DNA of 64,000 nucleotides from Alisma plantago-aquatica. Its lineage: Eukaryota; Streptophyta; Magnoliopsida; Alismatales; Alismataceae. Both the position numbers and the translations under genes were made by a program. Of the stretch, positions 1-9,109 are shown piece after piece (position 1 is the first letter of the stretch; each line of letters opens with the position of its first letter). The DNA lies in the NCBI GenBank assembly GCA_963693085.1, contig OY856409.1:520563303-520627302 (forward strand), read 5' to 3'. The notes under the pieces are model-generated. The model saw only the letters and a list, made by a program, of their open reading frames with translations. It had not been told where the DNA came from and did no database searches.

Positions 1-1020
1 TACTACATCTACGAGGTCCTTGTGTTACATGAGGAATTAGAGATTGCATAACAATTTGTGACTCTCTATGTTCCTCTTCTACTTCTAAAGTTTTTCTATT
101 TTCTTTTTGGTCTTGAACTTCTTTGGGTTTCACTTTCCTCCCATTGATTCCTTTGGAAATAAATTCCTTTGTTAGGAATACAACATCCCTAGAAACAAAC
201 ACTTTGTTGTCAAAGAGGGAACAAAAATAATATCCTTTGGTTTCCTTAGGTTATTCAACAAAATGACATTTATCATATTTGGGTCCAAGATTTTTAGGAA
301 ATTGCTTTCTCACATAAGCTCCACAACCCCAAATCATCATAAAAGACACATTGGGATGCTTCCCATACCATATCTCATATGGTGTCTTTTGAACCGACTT
401 AGATGGTAAGAAATTTAATATAAACATGGTAGTTTCTAGAGCATAACCCAACAAGGTAGTCAAAAGTTCAGCTAAACTCATCATTGATTGAACCATATCA
501 AGAAATATGTGATTCCTTGTTTCTGATACATTGTTATGTTGAGGTGTTCCAGGTGGAGTCTGTTGTGATACAATACCATGGTCTTAAAAGGTCCTCATAC
601 TCTTGGCTCAAGTATTCTCCAACTTGATCAGAATGAAGTGCCTAATACTTTTGTCAAGTTGGTTCTCTACTTTATTCTTTAAATCCTTGAACTTTTCAAG
701 GGTTTCTAACTTATGTTTCATCAGGTAAACATAACCATACATACTGAAGTCATCAGTATCGGTAATGAATTAGTGATAACCACCTCTAGCAATAGTTTTA
801 AAAGGGATACATACATCAGTATATATGAGTCCTAATAGATCACTAGCCCTCTCATTATTTCTAGGGCAGGGAGTCTTTGTCATCTTGCCCAATAAACAAG
901 ACTCAGATGTCTCTATTGATTCAAAATCAAAAGAGTCTAGATAACCATCTTTATGGAGTCTAGATATGCGATTCTCATTTATGTTCCCTAGACGACAATG
1001 CCAGAGATATGTTTTTTTTA
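1..1020 (-). pseudogene. copia GAG-pre-integrase and integrase core remnant
   Basis: The minus strand encodes recognisable copia integrase sequence: LWHCRLGNINENRISRL (GAG-pre-integrase, near 960-1010), ESCLLGKMTKTPC (about 850-900), a DDE-core stretch with YFITDTDDFSMYGYVYLMKH (about 710-790), and KTPYEIWYGKHPNVS followed by WGCGAYV (about 330-395). Below 250 the linker toward reverse transcriptase follows (NKVFVSRDVVFL). Role in the live family: inserts the cDNA copy into chromosomal DNA. Frame changes and in-frame stops (for instance around 590) break it, so no product is expected. Confidence in the family is high; exact domain edges are approximate. Confidence 0.87.
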
Positions 1021-1319
1021 GTTATTGAGTAATAATCTTTTGATATTTATGTTATAAACATTTGTCTTTAGATGCAGCAAATAAAGACCATAAGACATTG
1101 GGGCACTACCATAAAAGATACATTTTTTGAAATAGAACATTGATAATTCTTAATATGAAATTCATATCCATACTTGTCCATACAAAGATACAGAAATTAT
1201 CTTTCTATTTATGGTAGGTACAAAATAGTAGTTCATCAACTCTATTACAAGCCCTATGGGTAGAGATAAATTATAGATCCCAACTATGGTGGAAGCAACT
1301 CTTGCTCCATTTGTGACTC

Positions 1320-1658
1320 TCAGTTCGACCTCACCCTTTCGTAAAGGCATACTTCTTTCAGATCCTTCATATTTGAACATATGTGAGATCCACATCTGGT
1401 ATCTAGTACCCAAGATGAAGAAGTAGACACATTTATCTCAATAAAGTATATACCTAAAGTGGAGATCTCTATCCCCAGCTTCATCTTCATGAATCCCTTC
1501 AGGTACAAAGGATATATTCCTCTTGTACTTTTCTTTTTTCTTATCTTGAGTTTTGAAGATTTGGATTTATGCTTAGCATCGTAACTCTTCTTGGCCTTGC
1601 TTTCATCCTTGGACTCCATTCCACTAATCACCATCATACATTTGTCTTGCATAGGCAT
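1320..1658 (-). pseudogene. copia aspartic protease remnant
   Basis: A 112-codon open stretch contains WVLDTRCGSHICSNM, which matches the copia protease region usually written WVLDTGCGSHI. The catalytic Asp-Thr/Ser-Gly triad reads DTR here, so the glycine next to the active aspartate is lost. The upstream lysine- and serine-rich segment is the normal basic linker between gag and protease, but no zinc knuckle was recognised in it. It lies between the gag half at 1624-1835 and the integrase at 1-1020, as expected for copia. Non-functional. Confidence 0.8.
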
Positions 1659-1835
1659 TAATTAGCATGAAAAGCAATTCTGACAGTGGTCTGGCCATGT
1701 TATTCAAGTGGTAACACTCGATAAAATGGTTATATGATTCAGGTAACAATTGTAGAACCATATTTGTGGCCAAGTCTTGGCTCAAGGAGAATCCCAGTTC
1801 TTCTAGATGTACCACATGTCCAATCATATTGATTA
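1624..1835 (-). pseudogene. copia gag, C-terminal half (downstream of solo LTR)
   Basis: The minus strand gives NMIGHVVHLEELGFSLSQ followed by a leucine-rich stretch with LPESYNHFIECYHLNNM, the typical mid-gag region of plant copia elements. Its missing N-terminal half is at 2515-2830, on the far side of a solo LTR. Joining the two flanks across one copy of the catgg duplication keeps the frame (GTHV then INMIG). It was therefore one ORF before the LTR inserted. Confidence 0.85.
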
Positions 1836-2012
1836 CATGGTGATAACCTCCCATTTTGTGACGTTATCTTATTTCGTTATCTTTAATTTTCCATACTCTT
1901 TCTTAGATAAATTAGATAGAATCATTAAACTTTTTTACTTTATTGCGGATACACCAATAAACTAACTTTTCTTCTTTTTCATTACAGAAAACACAAAAAA
2001 ATTACAAAGACT

Positions 2013-2228
2013 CCTCACGGTCCCAAGACCGCGAGAAGGCCTCACGGTCCCAAGACCGCGAGAAGGCCTCACGGTCCCAAGACCGCGAGAAGGCCTCACA
2101 GTCCCAAGACCACGAGAAGACCTCACGGTCCCAAGACCGCGAGAAGGCCTCGCGGTCCCAAGACCGCGACAAGGCCTCACGGTCCCAAGACCGCGAGAAG
2201 GCCTCACGGTCCCAAGACCGCGAGAAGG
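2013..2228 (+). repeat. 27-bp tandem array, eight units, each a stem-loop
   Basis: Eight consecutive 27-bp units start at 2013, 2040, 2067, 2094, 2121, 2148, 2175 and 2202 with only a few substitutions. Each unit contains CGGTC, the loop CCAA, then GACCG, so every unit can form a small hairpin in DNA or RNA. The array lies in the presumed U3 of the solo LTR, roughly 60-280 bp upstream of the TATA box. Because 27 is a multiple of three, both strands read as nine-residue peptide repeats, which is a by-product. Confidence 0.95.
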
Positions 2229-2291
2229 CAAACGATCTCAAGACCGTTTGAGACCAAACGGTCTCAAGACCGTTTGGGCTCAACTTGAGCC
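2229..2291 (+). repeat. Cluster of longer palindromes between the array and the TATA box
   Basis: A perfect 10-bp inverted repeat with loop TCAA spans 2254-2277 (stem CCAAACGGTC). An imperfect relative lies just before it (2229-2251). A 7-bp inverted repeat around a single C (GGCTCAA, then TTGAGCC) spans 2277-2291. These extend the CGGTC...GACCG theme of the adjacent array into longer stems directly upstream of the TATA box. Confidence 0.85.
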
Positions 2292-2299
2292 TATAAATA
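2292..2299 (+). promoter_or_regulatory. TATA box of the solo LTR
   Basis: TATAAATA in the context GCCTATAAATAGG is a strong plant TATA box. It sits just after the palindromes and about 215 bp before the LTR end. A start site about 30 bp downstream would leave an R-U5 of about 190 bp. Activity cannot be judged from sequence. Confidence 0.7.
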
Positions 2300-2514
2300 G
2301 GACCTCAAGGGTCACTTCAAAGGGAGAGATCTCAGACGCCCAAAGGCTGCCCCTCCAGTTCCAGAGCAATTCCATCCTTCATCCATCGCCCTAAGGTTGC
2401 CGGTTTGAGGTCCACATCTCATCATCAAGCTACCTTCTCTCTCATCAACAAAGAAGGTGGAGAGAGCAACGATCTTCACACTTCGTGGTTGCCGTGGGAG
2501 GAGAAGATCCTTCA

Positions 2515-2830
2515 CATGGGTCCCTATTGGATCTCCCTTTGTCATCTTACACTCAAAGAGCATCATTGAGACATTGTACCTTTCTTACTTGGTATGATTA
2601 TTGTTCACTTTCTTAAGATGTGTTACCATCTCATAAATCCCCATGTCTTCATATTGTTCATGTAACTCATAGTTTGTGCAGCATATCATAAGGTGCTTTA
2701 TGTCCGTGGTGTAGTTGGCATGCTTCCAATAAGCATCCACCTCATCTCTAGGTGCCTTAGGAGCAGGTATTGCTAGAATTGGTGTATATAGGAAATAGAA
2801 CTTATGCTTATCATTGAGAACCCTTCTCAA
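2515..2830 (-). pseudogene. copia gag, N-terminal half (upstream of solo LTR)
   Basis: Two minus-strand frames carry gag sequence: DEVDAYWKHANYTTDIKHL and ELHEQYEDMGIYEMVTHLKK (2585-2830), then LFECKMTKGDPIGTHV (2515-2566). These match the region between the start of copia gag and the GTHV/MIG stretch that continues at 1835. A frame shift near 2570 separates them. In live elements gag forms the virus-like particle shell. Here it is a pseudogene. Confidence 0.82.
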
Positions 2831-2850
2831 GGTCCAAAACTAGTCGTGGA

Positions 2851-4289
2851 AATTTGTCCCATAAAGTTTGTTCTTCCTAAGCACACTTATGATTTGTTTT
2901 CCATTTGTTTTTACCAGAGAAACACTTTTGATTTTATTTGATTCAAATAAAATTTGACAATATTTAATTAGGACTTTAATTAATTATTGCTCCCACTATT
3001 TTGTTCAAATTGATATACCTCACATATCAATTTGGAATATTGCATCGTATAACCTTTTAGTGATCCAAGACCCAAAATAATTGAAAGATTACCCAGGCAA
3101 TGCTAGTGTCCATAATCAATCATTAAGGTAGGCAACTTTTTCCAATTGCAACTTATGAAATTCTTGGATAAATGGTACGTGCAACTCTTTGCCATAGTAA
3201 TTTGCATGCTTCTAAGTGCTTAATCTCATTAAGATCACTTAGTTAAGTCTGACCCAAAAGCCAACACAATAGCAATGCACCCTACTTGGTAGGCTCACAT
3301 AACTACCATCACACTTTCACAAGATGGATAGTGCACCACGCTTGGCGTTCCCACGCTTAGTCGATCAAGCTTTGTATGTGTGTTACTAATAAAAAGCATA
3401 TAAGACTTAATATTATATTGAGGGATTTTATATTTAAATATATATATACATATCCAATCACCACATGCTTACAGTGTCTATCATATAAATGTTATATCCC
3501 ACAAACATAAAAATGCAATAAAAATATAAGTGATGGTTATGGCCACACTATTGTAATTCCTTAGACTCACAATGAATCACCACCACCTAAGGTCTACATC
3601 ACATGAATCAACATGTTGTTGATGAAGATTTGTGCTTGAACCAATCAACTGGCCTCCTGATCGGTCAATTGGTCTACTCAAACCGGTCATCTGGACTCTA
3701 CTCCTTGCGACATGTAGAGTCCTTTAGCCATTCGGTTGGGCCACCATCCAATCGGTTGGCTCCTCCTATCATTGGACTCCTCAGTCCTCCAGTTGATCTA
3801 TTTGACTCCTGAATGCGTTGGTTGGCCTAATGAGCATGTCGGCTCTCCTGATGCAGAATGCCTTCTTTGCCATAATATGAATTAAAGCTATACTAATGTT
3901 GTTTAACGTATTATAAGGTAAAAAGGAAAACCTCAAGTTACATTCAAGGGGAGCTTGGGAAGGAGAGAATAATTCTTTTACATATGAAAGAGAAGATAGA
4001 GACTCTATATACAAACCAAGATGTAAATAGGAATAAACAATCACACAACCAAGCCCAGAGATTTGGGTTATTTTCCATAACCATGCTTCACACCCACTAT
4101 CAAAACCAACGTTTAGGGAAACGCGTGTAAATTTCATGTATATATATATATTATTTGGGATCATATTTGATATTTAATCAGATATGCACATTAATCATTT
4201 TAAGTATTTGCATCATATGAAATAAATAAATGAAAAACTAAAGTTTGATCATATGGATTAAATCCCACAGCATAGTAAAAAAAATTAGA
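2851..4289. other. Non-coding copia-type leader and unclassified repeat sequence
   Basis: No convincing gene was found. The segment is AT-rich with imperfect short palindromes. The stretch near 3230-3320 reads like the untranslated leader between LTR and gag seen in plant copia elements. A stretch at 3640-3800 repeats motifs such as CAATCGGTTGG and CGGTCAATTGG, related in style to the U3 repeats at 6350-6660. The LTR of the copia element at 1-2850 should lie here, but its ends could not be fixed. Confidence 0.45.
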
Positions 4290-5925
4290 TTTCAAGAGGA
4301 AACAGGAGTACAGGAAGCAACAAAATAAAATTTTCTCCACATCTCCTACTAGTAGATCTCATCGATAAAGGCATATTCAGAAGGAGGGTGAGTGGGAAAT
4401 GCCTCATCCCAGAGAAAATTTGGCGACATCCCTTTGCCCAGTGATGTGTGTTGCTCCTCGTGTGCACAGATGGTCCTCGTCCATCCTCTAAACGTAGGCA
4501 ACTCAATATATGCATCTCTACTTCATCCATATGGATGAATTAGAACTCCATGTCGCACTTCCTGAGTCGACGGGAAGGAGTAGCCTTCTACTTGACGACG
4601 TACTAGCATTGCAATTCTCTTCTTCTCTCTTGCTTGGGGACGATGATTGCTAGGTTTTATGTACAAGAGTGTGTCTCCTTGGGTGTGTATCAAAAGGCAT
4701 TCGTCATGCCCAAATAAATAGAAGAGGAAACGAATTAGGGTTTTCTAAGATCCCTGGGAAAACAAAAGGTTGTGATTATGTTTAAAACAAGTCGTTCATG
4801 GACTATTAAAAGAATATTCTGGAATCAACCAATATTATTCCAATAGATTACCTAAATATTTTAGTAATCAATTTGATTCAGAACATTTCCAATCACGTCC
4901 ACAATTATAATCCTATTCCAAATATATCCTATGTGTGTGACCCAGTAGGATCCAAATTATGTTGGCAGTGATAGTCATAATCAAATTATGATTTCACAAG
5001 CAATAATTAATATCTAGAAAAACTTCATAGCTACCCAAGTAATTGGAAAAATTGGAAAACAACTTAACCTATCATTTATGACTGGTGTTACAGTAATCGT
5101 ATAGTTCCTTTTTCTCTGATATATATATTGAATTAGACGAATGGAATCGTCATCCTCTTTAACATTCAATTAATGTTCCTTAAACTAAAGTAGACTGTCG
5201 GTGCTATGTGTAAGCTCAATATCACATATTGACTCACATCGGTGTGGCCATGTATTTCTCAGTCTCACTTATCAAATGGCTGGGATATCAAACACTTTTA
5301 GAGGGACAAATCACATCTACATCACTCACAGTCATCCCTATGTTTATAGTCTGCCCAAGCACCACCTTTATGATAACCCTTATTCGGAATCATGGTAGAT
5401 GATGTCAAAGCACACCGAACGACATGTGATGAGTGTAGTGATTTTGGGTCTAAGAACCACTCACCATCATCACTGTGAGAGAGGACTCTGACTACCAATC
5501 ATGATTTCCATGTGTCATGCTCAAGGTGGGCATGTCTGATACACTATTCTCTAACAATTATCTATGTATTTGGTTTGATATCGCATATCATGACTAATGA
5601 GATTTTATCATCAACCAGCACACACTCTAGTCATATGAGTTATTGTTGTCTATTTATCCTTCCACAATAACATCTAACTAGGGACACGACAAGAATGCAT
5701 ATACTCTTCACATCTGTTTGATCCCAACATTCAGGTTCTCAACTCAAAGACATATGTCATTGAGTAACATCATTCTTTAGGCATTTATTATGTTATATCA
5801 TTATCTCATAACTGAATAATAGAATAAATTGGAAGATTTCCTTTTATTATTAATAAAATTATTTACAATATATGACATTAAAATCATCATGTGATTAGCT
5901 GTCTGGGGATACAAACAAACAAATT
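4290..5925 (-). mobile_element. copia-type LTR (family A), about 1.6 kb
   Basis: The segment aligns along its length with the solo LTR at 36363-38091: shared blocks include the 5' leader side (about 4290-4750 against 36400-36840), the block beginning ATCCTATGTGTG (4924 against 37166) and the LTR-start side (about 5800-5925 against 37980-38090). By that comparison it is on the minus strand. Its right end at about 5925 lies a few bases from a primer-binding site of another LTR (5931-5943), so the expected internal domain is missing. Left end approximate. Confidence 0.65.
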
Positions 5926-5930
5926 GGCAT

Positions 5931-5943
5931 GACTTTGATACCA
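5931..5943 (-). other. Primer-binding site remnant (initiator tRNA-Met type)
   Basis: The minus strand reads TGGTATCAAAGTC, one change from the standard plant primer site TGGTATCAGAGC in its first eleven bases. It sits directly left of the LTR starting at 5945, as expected for the 5' LTR end of a minus-strand element. Confidence 0.6.
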
Positions 5944-5944
5944 C

Positions 5945-6759
5945 TATAGGGAAATAAGACATCAGATAAGGCGGTGGAAATAAAAATTTAACTACCATAT
6001 TCCCTTTTGAACAGTAGATTGTGTCAACAATATATAATGGGAATGATAGTTTCGAAGTTATACCTGATCCTGGAGCAAGTCCAATGATAATTCCCTCACA
6101 GTAGCGTGCACCTTTCTTCAAGTTGCACCTGGACAATGTCAGTGTCGGCCTCATGGTTGATCACCATGGACAGCAGTTGACTTTGTCCTCTGAGTGGTAG
6201 GCAACATCCTCCTTACCTCTATAGTAGTCCACATGGACCTCTATTTATAGGAGTGTTAGGGTCAGGAGTTCTAGTTTGTGTGATAGTCGAATGGGACAAG
6301 ATTTCGTGAATTTTCATAGCCTAAAAGTGACAAAATGTTCGGTTCAAGAGTGAACTAATTGGTTGGCATGTGAGTCAATTGCTTCAACCCTTGAACTGAT
6401 GTTTGAACATGTTTTCCAATCACAATGGTATTGGCAATTAGTATCTGATTAATTCACAACATGATGTTAGGACTAAACCTTTATCCAATAGGATTGATCA
6501 ACCAATCGATCGGTTCACAACATGAACTGATCAACTCACACACATGAGCCAATTGGTTCACTTGTTGAACCGATTCTCTCATGGTTTTCATTGCCAATCT
6601 TGGTTCAATTGACATGACACTTGAATTGATCGGTTCAACACTTGAATTAGTGGGTTCACATTCCATTCAGTCAACTTTCAACCATTGTTGTTTAAATTGA
6701 ATTCCTAACTCTATAATAATCAAGTTTAAACCACATTCATGAACAAACTCCTATGGAGA
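5945..6759 (-). mobile_element. copia-type LTR (family A relative), part 1; continues at 13363
   Basis: This LTR ends at the primer site 5931-5943. A TATA box on the minus strand lies at 6241-6250 (CTATAAATAG). Between 6344 and 6660 the sequence is rich in degenerate palindromic motifs of the type GAACCGATCGGTTC. The zinc-knuckle element interrupts it at 6760-6764 and the LTR continues at 13363-13678. An uninterrupted copy of 6344-6764 plus 13368-13678 is present at 33318-34048, which proves continuity. Confidence 0.75.
6241..6250 (-). promoter_or_regulatory. TATA box of copia-type LTR
   Basis: CTATAAATAG on the minus strand, about 300 bp upstream (in element sense) of the LTR end, a usual place for the TATA box of a copia LTR with a short U5. 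It supports the minus orientation deduced from the primer site. Confidence 0.5.
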
Positions 6760-6925
6760 GTATATGACGAATGCATATTCATCATTTATTTGTGCATCAT
6801 TTAGATAATTAATTACGTTTAATTCAGTAATCAATTGTACTTTCATCTTCTCAATGTTCCTTTTATGAATTCATATGAGATTTCTCTCAATTTTCAAGAA
6901 TGATTGAAGATAAGAAGAGATATAG

Positions 6926-7420
6926 ATAAGTGGTGATAGAAGAACAACCTGCCTAGAAGAATTATGATCCATATGTGGAAGGTGTTTCACTGGAGGCTAC
7001 TTACTGAAGACATTATACAGTCTAAAGGAATCGCTCTCGCTTCATGGTGCGGCCTTTGTAGGCAGGATGCTGAAACAAACTCGCACATTTACGGGGATTG
7101 CAGGTTCTCAGTCTCTCTATGGGAACGTGCAAGATGCAACAACAATATTGCTTGGATTCCTGCCGACCTGTAGCATACATTAAGCTTTACAAATAGTGAC
7201 GAGTGCAATATGCTGGTGTTGGTATTGTACCACGTCTGGTCTATGAGGAACAAAGTGGTTTTTGATGCGGCCAAACCGGAAGTAAATGTTGCATGGCATG
7301 CTATAAGCCAAGACTTTAAAGAAATTTCCTTGTATAGATAGGTTTCTATTTCTTTGACCTATACTTGTATATGTTTTTTTATATGAATGAGAAGGAGGAA
7401 CATGCTTAATGATAAAAAAA
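6926..7420 (+). mobile_element. 5'-truncated L1-like LINE (495 bp)
   Basis: The insert is present in the 5' LTR but absent from the 3' LTR. It ends in an A-tract (7414-7420) and is flanked by agatatag (6918-6925) and agatgtag (7421-7428), an 8-bp duplication with one mismatch. The coding part is a zinc-binding reverse-transcriptase tail (zf-RVT). Truncation at the 5' end and the A-tail are standard products of LINE target-primed reverse transcription. Confidence 0.88.
6964..7173 (+). pseudogene. LINE zf-RVT C-terminal domain fragment
   Basis: The 69-codon frame contains WRLLTEDIIQSKGI and WCGLCRQDAETNSHIYGDC. The spacing W-C-x2-C-x7-H-x4-C and the following SLWER are typical of the zinc-binding domain after the reverse transcriptase in plant L1-type LINEs. 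Only the C-terminal part of the protein is present. The frame stops at a TAG (7171-7173); further LINE-like sequence to 7340 lacks a long frame. Confidence 0.8.
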
Positions 7421-7769
7421 AGATGTAGGTAGGATGCATTTTAATTTTCCCACAATGTTGTTTTAAATATATATTGTACCAAAATTGGCATAACTCTTAC
7501 ATCCCAAGGTGGAATTTAATGTTCAAATATGATTTGAAAATAAAATTCAAAGGCCTAAAGTAAAATCATACTTTTGGGTGTACTTTAAATCTTTTGGACA
7601 GTGGTAATTCACTCGAAATCACTGCTGTGAGAATCTGTATTAAAAAGAGTTACATGGTCAAGATAATTAAAAACAATTAAGAGTCTATTGACTAGATCCA
7701 AAAAAAATCAAACTTCCGGTCCCCCCCTTTTTCCCCCTCTTTTGAGGGAAGACTACCCCCTCCTTCTCC

Positions 7770-7778
7770 TATAAAAGG
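7770..7778 (+). promoter_or_regulatory. TATA box in 5' LTR of zinc-knuckle element
   Basis: TATAAAAGG lies inside the small palindrome CTCCTATAAAAGGAG. The 3' LTR copy is mutated (CAATAAAATG near 12388), so only the 5' LTR keeps a good TATA box. Confidence 0.6.
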
Positions 7779-8748
7779 AGGGGGGTTCTCCATCTTTCAT
7801 CATCAGATTTTGTACAAAGAAAATTATAAGCGGTTGTTCTTTCTTGTATTTGCATTCAGATTTCAGCTATAAAACTTTTTGTTCTTGAAGTTAAGTTTTC
7901 CTTTTAGATTGCTCTTCAAATTTCTTTTTATTTCCGTTGCTTATTTAGATGTATATCTCCTTCTTATCTCCCTTTCTATAATTCTAGAGTAAGAGATTAA
8001 GGGTACAAGCATTTGATAGTCTCTAGTATAAGGATTCATTCCCTTTTTAAGTCTAGACTATGCTAGTATATTTTCTTCCTTCGTATCCCTCTACTCCACT
8101 ATCATGAGTGAGTAGTTCTCTTACCAAGGTGAGGAGAGTATCCCCCTAGCCATGTGATGATTAGATTGAATATTTATATGAATTTTTAGACAAATATTTT
8201 TTTGTTAGAATATTGATGATTTTAACTAAATAATCTCTCATTTTCATCGCTTTTTAATCTTGGCAGATGCGGCCATGGAGCCCAAGATTTAGAACAACCA
8301 AATCGATTACATGGGGATTTGGATGAGACCCTAGAAAAGTCTCTGTTAGGATGATTGAATTAGGACCCATGAATGCCAGGACCAATGGGTTCACAGGGAG
8401 TTCATCTTTTGTGAATCATTTACGAATGTTTCACATACCTTCATTTATCTTTCTTATCGTGTAATTTCTTCACTTTCATTTTACATTGAATAGGGTGGTG
8501 AAATCTCTTAGATCCAGTATTTGTTTCTTTTGATTAGTTCATCTTTAATTCAGGATCTTTATTTTTTTTGTTTTAGTTTTAACAAACTCTCAAAATAGAT
8601 TTTACATTCTTTTTTTAGCAATCAAATTTTAAACTCAACCATCTTTATCATCGTCTCAAGGGATCGATACCTTTTTATACTTAGAAGGTTAAACTCTAGG
8701 ATAACTTGTCCTAGTGATTGTTGCGTGTTACAACGATGCACATCAATT

Positions 8749-8766
8749 TGGCACCGTTGTTGAGGA
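8749..8766 (+). other. Primer-binding site, tRNA-Asp type, decayed
   Basis: TGGCACCGTTGTTGAGGA matches the plant tRNA-Asp complementary primer site TGGCGCCGTTGCCGGGGA with four differences, all G-to-A or C-to-T. It begins three bases after the 5' LTR end. Such sites are usual in Athila/Tat Ty3/gypsy elements. The transition-only pattern fits deamination of methylated cytosines. Confidence 0.75.
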
Positions 8767-9109
8767 CAGGCACAATTGTTTTTCAGATCTGTTTGTTTGT
8801 ATATCTTGTATAATCCTTGTTCATATTCTCTAACTTGCATAACTTTAGTCTTTTTTATTAAAAATTTTAGATTTTTGTAATTTCTTTTTGCCTTTCGAGC
8901 ATAATTCTTGAAGTATATCTCCTCTTTCTGCTGAGTTTCCATTTCAGCAGTACTGCTTTCTAGTTACTTTTTTTATAATTTTAGTTTATTCTATAATTTC
9001 TTAGATTTATCATTTTTAGTTCTCTTTGTAATTTTTGACTAACATCTTATCTCGTAATCTTTCTTCTCTCATTCGTTGATTGACATATCATTTAGGAATT
9101 TTTTCACAA

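Larger units (their letters stand above)
1841..2514 (+). mobile_element. Solo LTR (674 bp) inserted in copia gag
   Basis: The insert begins TGATAACC and ends GATCCTTCA, so it has TG...CA termini, and is flanked by perfect 5-bp duplications catgg (1836-1840, 2515-2519). Removing it restores contiguous copia gag sequence. A TATA box at 2292-2299 points to plus orientation, with U3 at 1841 to about 2320. The U3 holds a 27-bp tandem array and several palindromes. No second LTR or internal region is present, which fits LTR-LTR recombination. The superfamily of the parent element is not known. Confidence 0.9.
1..2850 (-). mobile_element. Decayed Ty1/copia retrotransposon, internal region, cut by left window edge
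   Basis: Reading the minus strand from about 2830 leftward gives gag, protease, GAG-pre-integrase and integrase in the Ty1/copia order, in several frames with stops. The reverse transcriptase and RNase H would lie beyond position 1. The gag is split by a solo LTR at 1841-2514 with a 5-bp target duplication (catgg at 1836-1840 and 2515-2519). The element is clearly dead. The copia assignment rests on the gene order and on characteristic motifs listed in the separate entries. Confidence 0.88.
6765..8745 (+). repeat. 5' LTR of zinc-knuckle element (interrupted by LINE)
   Basis: Starts TGACGAATGCAT and ends GATGCACATCA. Without the LINE insert (6926-7420 plus one 8-bp duplication) its length is about 1478 bp, matching the 1496-bp 3' LTR. 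The two LTRs align throughout, with scattered substitutions and short indels. The TATA box is at 7770. Confidence 0.9.

Noticed and set aside
1962..2283. Two minus-strand frames with nine-residue peptide repeats (SRGLGTVRP and AFSRSWDRE)
   Set aside because: They are translations of a 27-bp non-coding tandem array inside an LTR; both frames are open merely because the unit length is a multiple of three.
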